In this document: in pieces, positions 8,926 to 16,778 of the stretch | Layout: each line of letters begins with the position of its first letter | Numbering within the stretch: position 1 is the first letter of the stretch | Source: Chitinophagaceae bacterium | Lineage (GTDB): Bacteria; Bacteroidota; Bacteroidia; Chitinophagales; Chitinophagaceae | Assembly: GCA_023957155.1 (NCBI GenBank) | Contig: JAMLHK010000004.1 | Coordinates: forward strand, 1 to 64,000 | Reading direction: 5' to 3' | Length of the DNA stretch: 64,000 bases | Notes under the pieces: model-generated | What the model was told of the DNA's origin: nothing | Databases searched by the model: none | What the model saw: the letters and a program-made list of their open reading frames with translations, nothing else | Program-made: the position numbers and the translations under genes

Positions 8926-8955
8926 GAAACTTTCGACCACGTGGCTTGGTCTACT
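8926..8955 (+). promoter_or_regulatory. Predicted ECF-sigma promoter of the barrel gene
   Basis: GAAAC (8926-8930), exactly 17 bp, GGTCTACT (8948-8955). It matches the patterns before the two ECF cassettes except for one A-to-C change in the -10 part. The gene starts at 9032, giving a leader of about 70 bases. This would place the barrel protein in the regulon of the ECF factor just upstream. Confidence 0.5.
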
Positions 8956-9031
8956 AGATACCCTGAGTATTATTGAAGGGGCAATAACATCTAAAACAAC
9001 ACTATCAGAACCTCATTGCTAAAACTTAACT

Positions 9032-11473
9032 ATGAAAATAAGATCATTAATAATTGTTCTAACCTGTGCTCTTGTCAATTTACAGGCTTATTCTCAGGAT
9101 ACTACTAACTATCACTATGTTAAAGGAGTTATCAAAGATTCTTTGTCTGGTGAAACTCAAGGTCTGATGACTGTTACTCTACGCGATAGTAGTAACAAAC
9201 TTATTAAAACCATCATCAACAGTGAAAACGGTGATTTTTTTCTGGATAGCATAGCATTGGGAGAGTACAAGATAACCATATTGAGTGTGAGTTTTTCTCC
9301 GAAAATTATTAAACTTAACGTGAGCAAAAATTCTCCAACCGAAATAGATTTAGGCTCGATATTAACTACTAGGGTAATAAAGGAGCTTACTCTTGTGGAG
9401 ATAGTCGCAGACAAACCTCTTGTTAAGCAGGATATCGATAAAATTTCATATAATCTGCAGGCTGACGCTGATAGCAAGTTCAGCAGTGTTCTGGACATTA
9501 TGAAAAAAGTGCCCTATTTGTCTTTGGATGGTGAGGGGAACATTCTTCTTAAAGGAAGCCCAAGCTACAAAATACTTATCGATGGGAAGCCCTCTAGCCT
9601 TGTCGAAAGAAACCCCAAAGAGGTATTAAAGTCCACACCGGCGTCTATGATCAAAAGTATTGAGGTTATGACAAACCCGCCCGCTAAATATGACAGCGAG
9701 GGTCTATCAGGTATAATTAACATTATTACAAATCGGCAACTGCGTGACGGCTATCTCGGATCGCTGAATATTAAACATCAGGGGCCTACCGAAGGTCCAC
9801 AGATTGGTACATCGTTGTCCGTAAAAATGGGAAAAATAGGAATGTCCTTATTGGGCGGAGTAAGCCATTCGAGGTATCCTCAAACAGAAAACAGCCTGGA
9901 GAGAAACGCCTTTGATATGTCAAGTTATCTGCAGCAGATTGGACTTACTGAATCAAAGGGATACCAAGGCTATCTGGGTTTGGAAATAAGTATGCAAGTA
10001 GATAGTATGAGCTTGATAAGTGGGTATTTTAATATAAATGGTGGCAAGACTAATAGAGAGTCCCAACAGATATCTTCATTTATTAAAAATAGTGAGATCG
10101 CTGAAGAATTCACTTTAGGAAACAATAATAAGTATAACGGAAACGGAATAGACGCCTCTATAAATTACCAATTGGGATTTAGAAAGAACACATCACGCCT
10201 TTTGACGATTTCGTATAAGTATTCTAACTACTCAATGTTCGATGAAGGACGAATACTATTCGAAGACAAGTATAACTATAACATGCCCGATTATATTCAA
10301 ACGAACGACAGAGGCGCTTCCGAACAAACCGCACAGGTGGATTACGGACAATTATTGGGGACGGTATATCTGGAAACTGGATTGAAAGGTATATTAAGAA
10401 AAAATATCAGCGATTTCAACAACTTAACCTATAATCAAACCAGCAATATGTTCGAGCCAGATCCTATCTTGAGCAATAAATTCGATAATGATCAGGATAT
10501 CCTGGCGGCATATATTTCGTATAAATACACTATCAACGGGTGGGGTTTTAAGGGGGGTGTCCGGGCGGAACAAACATACGTTACAGGCGATATGATTAAC
10601 AACGGGGCCTCGTTTAAATCGGAGTATTTCAATCTTTTACCCACCCTCGCTTTTACCAAAAAACTGAAAAACAAAAATATAGTTAGCTTGGGTATTGTGC
10701 AGAGAATTAAGCGACCGGGAATTCAACAACTAAATCCTTTTGTGGACAGAACAAATTCCAAAGTGGAGATAAGCGGAAATCCCGACCTGAAACCGGTAGT
10801 ACTCAATGCAATTCAAATTGGATATGGCATTACAAGGCGTGTAACGGTCTTAACAAGTGTGAGCTACAGCTTTTTCAATAAATTCATACAACAAGTGTCT
10901 TTTCTTAATGAGGCGACTGGGATAACAAAAACGCAATATGAAAATACTGGAAGGGGCAAAGGCATTGGATTTGATCTGAATATTATCATTCCTGCTTCGG
11001 AGAAAGTGAATTTCAGTTTAAACAGCAATGTGTCTTACGCATGGATAATTGGAAGAAACGAAAATAGCGAGTTAAAAAATGAAGGTATGACCTATTATTT
11101 TTCGCCGTCAGTAAGCTATGCTATGGGGAGAGGGTGGAGAGCGAGTGCATCAGCGAACGTGTTGAGCAGAAGCCTTTCGCTTCAAACGCAGTCGAGCGCA
11201 TTGACAAGTTCTTCATTTAATATTTCTAAAAATCTATTAAATGATAAGCTTACAATATCTGCGTCATTAAACAATCCGTTTAATAAGTTTAGAATGAACA
11301 GAAATATTACTTCGGACCCGCACTTCAATCAAGTTGTAACTAACAGGAATTATTTTTGGTCATACGGAATATCGGTAAATTATAATTTCGGACGTTTAAA
11401 AGAAGGAATTAAGAAGACAGGCAAGAGCATTAAAAACGACGATATATTTATTGAGAACAACGAAAGAAAATAA
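9032..11473 (+). CDS. Outer-membrane beta-barrel protein, TonB-receptor-like (OMP_b-brl family)
   Basis: 813 aa. Signal peptide (MKIRSLIIVLTCALVNLQAYSQ, cleavage near 22), then a carboxypeptidase-regulatory-like domain of about residues 25-110 (GVIKDSLSGETQGLMTVTL). A plug-like segment follows, with LDIMKKVPYLSLDGEGNILLKG, YKILIDGKP and MTNPPAKYDSEGLSGIINIIT. The rest is a large barrel of beta strands. This is the TonB-dependent-receptor relative that lacks a SusD partner, and none is seen here. It follows cassette 1 with its own ECF-type promoter. The cargo is unknown. Confidence 0.9.
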   Translation: MKIRSLIIVLTCALVNLQAYSQDTTNYHYVKGVIKDSLSGETQGLMTVTLRDSSNKLIKTIINSENGDFFLDSIALGEYKITILSVSFSPKIIKLNVSKNSPTEIDLGSILTTRVIKELTLVEIVADKPLVKQDIDKISYNLQADADSKFSSVLDIMKKVPYLSLDGEGNILLKGSPSYKILIDGKPSSLVERNPKEVLKSTPASMIKSIEVMTNPPAKYDSEGLSGIINIITNRQLRDGYLGSLNIKHQGPTEGPQIGTSLSVKMGKIGMSLLGGVSHSRYPQTENSLERNAFDMSSYLQQIGLTESKGYQGYLGLEISMQVDSMSLISGYFNINGGKTNRESQQISSFIKNSEIAEEFTLGNNNKYNGNGIDASINYQLGFRKNTSRLLTISYKYSNYSMFDEGRILFEDKYNYNMPDYIQTNDRGASEQTAQVDYGQLLGTVYLETGLKGILRKNISDFNNLTYNQTSNMFEPDPILSNKFDNDQDILAAYISYKYTINGWGFKGGVRAEQTYVTGDMINNGASFKSEYFNLLPTLAFTKKLKNKNIVSLGIVQRIKRPGIQQLNPFVDRTNSKVEISGNPDLKPVVLNAIQIGYGITRRVTVLTSVSYSFFNKFIQQVSFLNEATGITKTQYENTGRGKGIGFDLNIIIPASEKVNFSLNSNVSYAWIIGRNENSELKNEGMTYYFSPSVSYAMGRGWRASASANVLSRSLSLQTQSSALTSSSFNISKNLLNDKLTISASLNNPFNKFRMNRNITSDPHFNQVVTNRNYFWSYGISVNYNFGRLKEGIKKTGKSIKNDDIFIENNERK

Positions 11474-11927
11474 TACTACTGCATCGCCGCCAGAAGGATA
11501 TTGATCTTACGGTTTATATAAGAAACTATAGCAAACATCTCCCCAAGAGTCTTGTAGCTAAGCCGGGACGTTTGGATAATATTGAACCGAAGAGCCTGTG
11601 TAATCAGGAAAAGAGATTGGGTTTTCAAACTCAAAAGCTCAGGGGTATTAAAGCGCTTACAGGTAATATTATTGGACTGGGACTTAAGAATATGATAATG
11701 ACAGGGTTGCTAGCCAAGTTAAGGAAAGGTTTTATTGAGAAATTTCTACATTCTTGTCAAATCATAAATCTTGTTATTTTGGCTACGGATAATTAACACT
11801 TATCATTATTATATTTTTAAAAGATAGTCAACGTTAAGCGATGTAAGGACTCGTGAAATGCGTTAAAATTAGCTCTTTAGTAGACCCCAATGTAGACCTA
11901 AAAAAATAATCAACTGATCTTCACATA
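11474..11927. other. Region without a convincing gene between the two cassettes
   Basis: A plus-strand frame runs from the end of the barrel gene to a TAA near 11796, with only a TTG (11572) as possible start. It reads DIDLTVYIRNYSKHLPKS, then GFQTQKLRGIKALTG and FLHSCQIINLVILATDN. It is protein-like in places but I recognise no family and see no ribosome site, so it may be a decayed gene. The rest is AT-rich and unassigned up to the tRNA-like relic at 11928. Confidence 0.3.
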
Positions 11928-11962
11928 GGACCGGGCAGAATTAACTATCCCGTCCGGTCCGC
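11928..11962 (+). pseudogene. Collapsed tRNA-Asp relic (acceptor stem ends only)
   Basis: GGACCGG (11928-11934) and CCGGTCC (11954-11960) are exact complements and match the two strands of a tRNA-Asp acceptor stem, followed by discriminator-like G and C. The preceding CCCGT matches the T-arm end also seen at 6999-7003. Only about 13 unrelated bases replace the D, anticodon and T arms, so this is an internally deleted tRNA. It is followed at once by a terminator-like hairpin and the GIY-YIG pseudogene. Confidence 0.5.
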
Positions 11963-11988
11963 AAAAGCCTGGTTTACCCGGGGCTTTT
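11963..11988 (+). terminator. Terminator-like hairpin before GIY-YIG copy B
   Basis: AAAAGCC (11963-11969) pairs with GGCTTTT (11982-11988). The right arm GGCTTTTG is also present before the intact GIY-YIG gene at 6676-6681. It probably began as the terminator of the tRNA gene whose end precedes it. Confidence 0.55.
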
Positions 11989-11995
11989 GAATTTT

Positions 11996-12268
11996 ATGGC
12001 TTACTATGTTTACATCACCCGGTCGTTGAAAGACAGCAGCTTCTACAAAGGGTTTTCTGAAAACCTCTTACAGAGACTTGCGCAACATAATGATAAGGCA
12101 TCGCGATACACTGCGGCCAAAGTCCCCTGGCAATTGGTTTATATAGAGCTTTGAGCCAGTAAGACTGTCGCCTTACAACGCGAAAAGGCGCTCAAGAAAT
12201 ATTCCCACCCGCAGATTGAACAGTTGATTGCATCACAGAAAAATATTGTAAAACAGTTTCTGCAATAA
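11996..12268 (+). pseudogene. GIY-YIG nuclease gene with in-frame stop (copy B)
   Basis: ATG 11996 opens MAYYVYITRSLKDSSFYKG, then RLAQHN and PWQLVYIEL, all aligned with copy A. A TGA at 12152-12154 then interrupts the frame. Reading continues in the same frame with ASKTVALQREKALKKY and KNIVKQFLQ to TAA 12266-12268, so only one nonsense codon breaks an otherwise full-length 90-codon gene. The catalytic Tyr and Arg side is kept before the stop; the segment that normally holds the metal-binding Glu lies after it. Downstream, CTCTGTCAC at 12277-12285 resembles the tRNA-Asp anticodon loop found after copy A. Confidence 0.8.
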
Positions 12269-12399
12269 TGGGCTGCTCTGTCACAATCTGCAACCAGCCG
12301 AACATAATCAAACCGGGGATAGCAATTGCAACCTCCAGGCGAAAATACCCGCAACTCAAGTGAAGACGACATGAGCTACGTTGATTTTTTTAACCTGTT

Positions 12400-12429
12400 G
12401 TAACCTTTTTCATCTTTTTATTATCTAAT
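12400..12429 (+). promoter_or_regulatory. Predicted ECF-sigma promoter of cassette 2
   Basis: GTAAC (12400-12404), exactly 17 bp, TATCTAAT (12422-12429), 19 bp before ATG 12449. Same spacing and near-identical boxes as the promoter of cassette 1. Confidence 0.6.
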
Positions 12430-12448
12430 CTAATATAGAAATATAACA

Positions 12449-12775
12449 ATGCTAGTAGCTATTACTATTTTATTAATTAGCTTAGGAAGCTTCATCTTCC
12501 TCGGGTGGCTTTTTTCGCACAAAGCAGAACACGAAGAGAAAATGAAACTAATAGAAAAAGGGATAAAACCAGATATGATAAGAAATGATGGGAGTCGCGT
12601 ACTCTGGAAAAAGATGGGGATAATAGCAGTGGGATTAGGCTGCGGTTTATTTATTATATCAATATTGGTTTGGGTCAATCCCAAAATAGTTAAGGTGAAC
12701 TCAATGCCTCTTGCCATACTTATTGTCTGTTGCGGAATCTCATTAATAGTTTCAAATAAAGAAAAAAGACCATAA
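12449..12775 (+). CDS. DUF6249-like small membrane protein (cassette 2)
   Basis: 108 aa. One N-terminal helix (about 3-22, ISLGSFIFLGWLF), a charged loop AEHEEKMKLIEKGIKP, then two helices at about 55-75 and 85-101. The KLIEKGIKPD segment is a familiar DUF6249 landmark. Its architecture equals that of 7461..7796 but the sequence is clearly diverged. The stop is one base before the GTG of the sigma gene, so the two are co-translated. Likely accessory to the sigma system; function unknown for the family. Confidence 0.78.
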   Translation: MLVAITILLISLGSFIFLGWLFSHKAEHEEKMKLIEKGIKPDMIRNDGSRVLWKKMGIIAVGLGCGLFIISILVWVNPKIVKVNSMPLAILIVCCGISLIVSNKEKRP

Positions 12776-12776
12776 A

Positions 12777-13343
12777 GTGAATGACGATGCTATTGATTTG
12801 GAGCATGTGAATAAGGTTCGCAGCGGGGATTTGGCATCTTTCCAACCTCTCATCACGAAATACAAAGACATTTTATTTACCTATACTTCGACAATATTAA
12901 CAGACACACAACTTGCAGAGGAAACGGTCCAGGATGCATTTGTAAATGCCTTTAAATATTTAAAAACATTCCAGGGAAAATCAAGCTTTAAAACCTGGTT
13001 AATTAAAATTACAATTAACGAGGCAAATAAGAAAAGAAAGCAAATAAAGCAGCATATTATTCTAAAAGACAAGTTTAACGAAAATTGCATCAGCAACGAG
13101 GAAAGCCAAGAGGTAAGCAATGATGTTGAAATTATTAAATATGCCTTAAAATTAATTGACAGAGATAAAAGCTTGGCTCTACGATTATTTTATCTTGACG
13201 AATATTCCATCAACGAAATAGCCAAATTGACGAGTTGGTCTATCCCCAAAACAAAGACCACCTTACACAGAGCTAAAAAAGAAATAATAAAAATCGTAAA
13301 AGAGATTCAATCTAAAAATCGAAGTAATGGATCAAAAAGATAA
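12777..13343 (+). CDS. ECF-type sigma-70 factor (cassette 2)
   Basis: 188 aa starting with GTG 12777, one base after the previous stop. Sigma2: VRSGDLASFQPLITKYKDILF and AEETVQDAFVNAFKYL, then KSSFKTWLIKITINEANKK. Sigma4: YSINEIAKLTSWSIPKTKTTLHRAKKEI. Its domain plan equals that of the factor at 7863, with a longer linker. The end overlaps the next gene by 17 bp. Predicted to read the G(A/T)AAC-N17-TCTAAT promoter before its own cassette; cross-talk with the other factor is possible. Confidence 0.95.
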   Translation: MNDDAIDLEHVNKVRSGDLASFQPLITKYKDILFTYTSTILTDTQLAEETVQDAFVNAFKYLKTFQGKSSFKTWLIKITINEANKKRKQIKQHIILKDKFNENCISNEESQEVSNDVEIIKYALKLIDRDKSLALRLFYLDEYSINEIAKLTSWSIPKTKTTLHRAKKEIIKIVKEIQSKNRSNGSKR

Positions 13344-13641
13344 AGATATATTAAACCTCATCAGAAATTCTAAGCTTGTGCTTGATAACACTGATTTCGA
13401 ACTAAGGTGTATGCAGGTAGTTAATGAACAAATTCAGCTTACAAGAAAACCGTCTGCTTATTATAAAATATCCAGCAGGTTTTATTTAGCCGGCACCGTG
13501 GTTTGCTTTGCGCTAATTTGTCTTAGTTTAATTGAAATACCAGATAATATAATGAATTTAATTTTTTTGCAGTCTCTTGCCATTGGAACCTTTTGCTGTT
13601 TAATCCTGCAGATCAAACAATTATTCGCCTATCACCGGTAG
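13327..13641 (+). CDS. Putative anti-sigma membrane protein (cassette 2)
   Basis: 104 aa with two transmembrane helices (about 50-67 and 77-95) and a 45-residue cytoplasmic N-terminus, DKDILNLIRNSKLVLDN then ELRCMQVVNEQI. It overlaps the sigma gene by 17 bp, so expression is tightly coupled, as for sigma/anti-sigma pairs. Shorter than its counterpart at 8410..8829 and only the plan is shared. The role is inferred from position and topology. Confidence 0.65.
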   Translation: MDQKDKDILNLIRNSKLVLDNTDFELRCMQVVNEQIQLTRKPSAYYKISSRFYLAGTVVCFALICLSLIEIPDNIMNLIFLQSLAIGTFCCLILQIKQLFAYHR

Positions 13642-13674
13642 ATTATTAATTTTTCAAACTAAAAATATTTTAAA

Positions 13675-14766
13675 ATGAAAAGAGTTATTTTCATAGCTAC
13701 CTTTTATTGTCTTTCGTGTACTGCCGGCATAAATGGTCAGGAATTTAATATCAGGGGAAAGATTAATTATCCTGATACATTAATGATATTATTCGGCTCC
13801 AAACATCAGTCCGATACTTTAATCAGCCCGGAGGGGGAATTTCATTTTACGAGAGAAATAAATTACCCGGAATTACTGACCATTGCAGCCGTAGATATTA
13901 AGAATACAAAAACATACAACCTTCGCAGATTTTTTGCAGATGATGGGACTGCACATCTCGAAACAGATTTTAATAGCCTTGGAGACTGTAGTATTCAAAT
14001 GACAAATACAAAATATAATACGATCTATGAAGACTTTAGGGAGAGGTTTGATCCACTTGTAAGTATAGCAAGAAAAGTAATAGATACCTCTTATTCAAAA
14101 GATCTAACCAATGAAGGCAAAGGGCTTTGCAATAAATTATATGATTTTATAAATGAAGTTGAAGGACATGTTATTGAGAAGTTTATAAGTAATAATTCCG
14201 ACAATATAGTTGGCGCTTATATTTTTAATAATTACTTCAACACACAGGCGAATGTTGATAAAGCGCAAGTTCTGTACTCTGGTTTCTCACCGGAATTGTT
14301 AAAGTGCCCTTATCTGAAGGAAGTTAAATCAAAGCTCGAAGCTGCTCAAAAAATCACAGTTGGATTAGCAGCGCCTGCTATAACTGCAACCGCGTTAGAT
14401 AGCAAGCGCATTGAATTCGGGAAAGAGCAAAATAAATATACTGTTATTGACTTTTGGGGAACCTGGTGTGCCCCCTGTTTAAAAGGATTTAGCAGAATGA
14501 AAAAGTATTATCAGATACATAAAGAAAAAATAAATTTTGTTGGAGTTGCTTATAATGATAACAGGAGCAACGTGAAATCGTTTATTGAAACACACAAAAT
14601 AGTTTGGCCCCAAATAATAAATAATGAACAGAATACGAATTTGGAAAAGGCTTTTAACATCTATGCTGCCCCCACAAAAATAATTATAGACAAACAGGGG
14701 AGGGTTTTAAAAATATTTGTTGGTGAAACAGACGATTTCTATACGTATATAGACAATCTAAAATAA
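13675..14766 (+). CDS. TlpA-like thioredoxin-fold protein with N-terminal DUF4369-like domain
   Basis: 363 aa with a signal peptide (MKRVIFIATFYCLSCTAGI, cleavage near NGQ), so periplasmic. The N-terminal region (about 25-120) resembles the DUF4369 beta domain (FNIRGKINYPDTLMILFG). A helical middle is followed by a thioredoxin domain from about residue 235 with the redox site WCAPC (Trp264 to Cys268) in IDFWGTWCAPCLKGF and the cis-Pro region YAAPTKIIID. It probably acts as a disulfide reductase. It ends cassette 2, 33 bp after the anti-sigma gene, in the place where cassette 1 has the barrel gene. Confidence 0.9.
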   Translation: MKRVIFIATFYCLSCTAGINGQEFNIRGKINYPDTLMILFGSKHQSDTLISPEGEFHFTREINYPELLTIAAVDIKNTKTYNLRRFFADDGTAHLETDFNSLGDCSIQMTNTKYNTIYEDFRERFDPLVSIARKVIDTSYSKDLTNEGKGLCNKLYDFINEVEGHVIEKFISNNSDNIVGAYIFNNYFNTQANVDKAQVLYSGFSPELLKCPYLKEVKSKLEAAQKITVGLAAPAITATALDSKRIEFGKEQNKYTVIDFWGTWCAPCLKGFSRMKKYYQIHKEKINFVGVAYNDNRSNVKSFIETHKIVWPQIINNEQNTNLEKAFNIYAAPTKIIIDKQGRVLKIFVGETDDFYTYIDNLK

Positions 14767-14778
14767 TATAGATTAGGA

Positions 14779-14846
14779 TATCACTGAAAGACAGCAGCTT
14801 CTACAAAGGGGGATTCTGAATATCCTTTACAGAAACTTACGCAACG
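14779..14846 (+). pseudogene. GIY-YIG gene fragment (copy C)
   Basis: About 65 bp match the middle of copy B: after TGAAAGACAGCAGCTTCTAC the sequence continues ACAAAGGG and, after small changes, resumes CTGAA...CCTTTACAGA and CGCAACG. This covers codons for LKDSSFYKG and the RLAQ segment, with an indel between them. No start or end of the gene remains. It lies 13 bp after the TlpA-like gene. Confidence 0.6.
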
Positions 14847-14979
14847 CCTTTACCAGTAAAAAGTAATAAACGTCCGTCTTTGGCTAAGGTTTTATTATAG
14901 TCTAAGAAAATGAGATTTCATTGACGGAAGGCAAAAGCCGATCAGAAAAGTATAATTACTAACTTTATAAATAAAAACC

Positions 14980-15741
14980 ATGAAAAAAATATTGCTTCCC
15001 CTGTTTCTGTTGATTTATTGTTGTAAGATACAGGCACAGAAGATTTTTGAGAAAGATTATACTAAACCCGAGGCCACGGAAATAGCGGAGCCTAAACCTA
15101 AAATCGTTGCTCCGGGCATAGGTAATGCCCCACCTTCCGATGCTATAATTCTTTTCAATGGCAGGAATCTTGATAATTGGGTAATGTCTAAGGATGGCAG
15201 CCCTTGCGTGTGGAAGTTAAAAGATAATGTTATGACCGTTAGTCTTGAAGCCGGTGATATTCAGACCAAACAGAAATTCGGCGATTGCCAGCTGCATCTT
15301 GAATTTAGGATCCCGGCCAATGTTAAAAACACTACTAATCCCAATAATGCCGGCAACAGCGGTGTATTTATACAGGAACGTTACGAAGTACAAATATTCG
15401 ATTCCTATAATAACGAAACACCACTCTATGCCAATGGACAAATGGGGAGTATTTATAAGCAGGTCATCCCTTTAGCAAATGCATCCAGCAAGCCGGGCGA
15501 CTGGAATACCTTTGATATTTATTATACAGCTCCCAGGTTCCGCTTTAATGGTACTGTTGAAAAGCCAGCCACGATCACTTTAGTACATAACGGAGTATTA
15601 ACACTGAACCATTTTGAAATTCAGGGAACGACACAATATATCGGTATTCCACGCTACGAGCCTCATGATAAAGCAGCGATCAAATTACAAAGTCATGGTA
15701 GTGAAGTTAGTTTCCGCAATATCTGGATCAGAGCACTGTAG
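14980..15741 (+). CDS. DUF1080 (3-keto-disaccharide hydrolase family) exported protein
   Basis: 253 aa with a signal peptide (MKKILLPLFLLIYCC, cleavage near QAQ). The body is a concanavalin-like DUF1080 domain from about residue 50, with landmarks IILFNGRNLDNW, DCQLHLEFRIP, GNSGVFIQERYEVQI and the end VSFRNIWIRAL. Members of this family hydrolyse 3-keto glycosides or bind sugars in the periplasm. It converges on the FAD-oxidoreductase/phosphotriesterase-like pair. FAD enzymes can make 3-keto sugars, so a functional link is possible but the pair here is not clearly of that type. Confidence 0.88.
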   Translation: MKKILLPLFLLIYCCKIQAQKIFEKDYTKPEATEIAEPKPKIVAPGIGNAPPSDAIILFNGRNLDNWVMSKDGSPCVWKLKDNVMTVSLEAGDIQTKQKFGDCQLHLEFRIPANVKNTTNPNNAGNSGVFIQERYEVQIFDSYNNETPLYANGQMGSIYKQVIPLANASSKPGDWNTFDIYYTAPRFRFNGTVEKPATITLVHNGVLTLNHFEIQGTTQYIGIPRYEPHDKAAIKLQSHGSEVSFRNIWIRAL

Positions 15742-15777
15742 CGGAATCTTCATTTTCTGAGAGCGCATTTCAATTAA

Positions 15778-15800
15778 GGTTTTTTAAACCTGCCTTTTTT
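15778..15800. terminator. Weak hairpin between convergent genes
   Basis: GGTTT (15778-15782) and AAACC (15786-15790) pair around TTT, followed by a T-run. The stem is short, so this is a weak terminator for the DUF1080 gene. Confidence 0.35.
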
Positions 15801-15807
15801 AATTGTA

Positions 15808-16767
15808 TTAAAAGAAGGAATAAAGTTGTGCCGGATTCTTAAAAAAGATATTTTCATAATACTGAGCTAACCCCATCTTTTGAAGATCATCTTTAAAGGT
15901 AGTTAACAAAAAATTCAATCCGGGCCTGCCGCCATACGATTGCCAATAGGTAGTTTTGGCGGCATCCATGCCCATAGTTATCTGGCCGGAAAAAGCAGGC
16001 AGCAAAGCCTCCAGAAGTTTGTACGTCCAGTTTTCTTCTTCTTTCCACCGAAAAGCACTGTCATATTCTACCTTTACCCCTGTTTCCAGCAATGCCCGGT
16101 TGTATCCAATATCCCGGAAGCGATCAACATGTGAAATTACCACATGCTCCAAATGAGCCCCAAGCTTCTCAAACATATTCACCTGGTCAATGGCATGTTT
16201 ACCAAAATTACTATGGGTTAAAATAGGGACACCGGTTTCCAGATGAGTGTTCACTACCGCATGAAATATTTTCTCCTGGTGGGCAGTGATCTTCTCATCA
16301 CCGGTAGCCAGCTTAATCATGCCGGCCTTATGAGATGTCCTGCTTATATATGGCCCGTTATAGTCATTGGAATCAATCCCGCACATCACATCATCAATAA
16401 ACAGCTGTGTTAGTTGTTCCTCGGTATAAGAATATCGCCAATGATTGGGTAAATAATATTTTTCGAGATGAATTCCGGTAGGTGCTATAATATGTACGCC
16501 TGTCCTGCGGGAGATTTCAGCCAGTTTGAGAACATTACGGCCACAATCAGCAGGCATGGTGTCAACCATCGTCCGTCCTCCTGCTTTGTAAAAGCTTTTT
16601 AATTCCTCCGAAACTTTATCTACGTCATTCAAAAGAAAAAAAGGGCTTTGCAGGGTAGGGTAACTTTCTTCAATAATAATATGTTCATGAGAATAGGTTA
16701 ATCCCATTTCAGCAGGAGAAATATCTCCTAAAACTGTGCGAACAAACGGGATCCTGGCTGATTGCAT
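15808..16767 (-). CDS. Phosphotriesterase-family metal-dependent hydrolase
   Basis: 319 aa, no signal peptide. TIM-barrel amidohydrolase of the phosphotriesterase-related group. Metal ligands are visible: H27-x-H29 in TYSHEH, the Lys to be carboxylated in AGMIKLATG, His in ILTHSNFG and in VVISHVDR, and Asp in TMGMDAAK. The family includes lactonases and organophosphate hydrolases; the natural substrate is often a lactone or phosphoester. It follows the FAD-oxidoreductase gene by 11 bp, so one transcript is likely. Confidence 0.9.
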   Translation of the reverse strand: MQSARIPFVRTVLGDISPAEMGLTYSHEHIIIEESYPTLQSPFFLLNDVDKVSEELKSFYKAGGRTMVDTMPADCGRNVLKLAEISRRTGVHIIAPTGIHLEKYYLPNHWRYSYTEEQLTQLFIDDVMCGIDSNDYNGPYISRTSHKAGMIKLATGDEKITAHQEKIFHAVVNTHLETGVPILTHSNFGKHAIDQVNMFEKLGAHLEHVVISHVDRFRDIGYNRALLETGVKVEYDSAFRWKEEENWTYKLLEALLPAFSGQITMGMDAAKTTYWQSYGGRPGLNFLLTTFKDDLQKMGLAQYYENIFFKNPAQLYSFF

Positions 16768-16778
16768 ATTTACATCAT

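Noticed and set aside
11572-11796. 74-codon plus-strand frame starting with TTG
   Set aside because: No ribosome site, no family resemblance; recorded only in the gap description as a possibly decayed gene.
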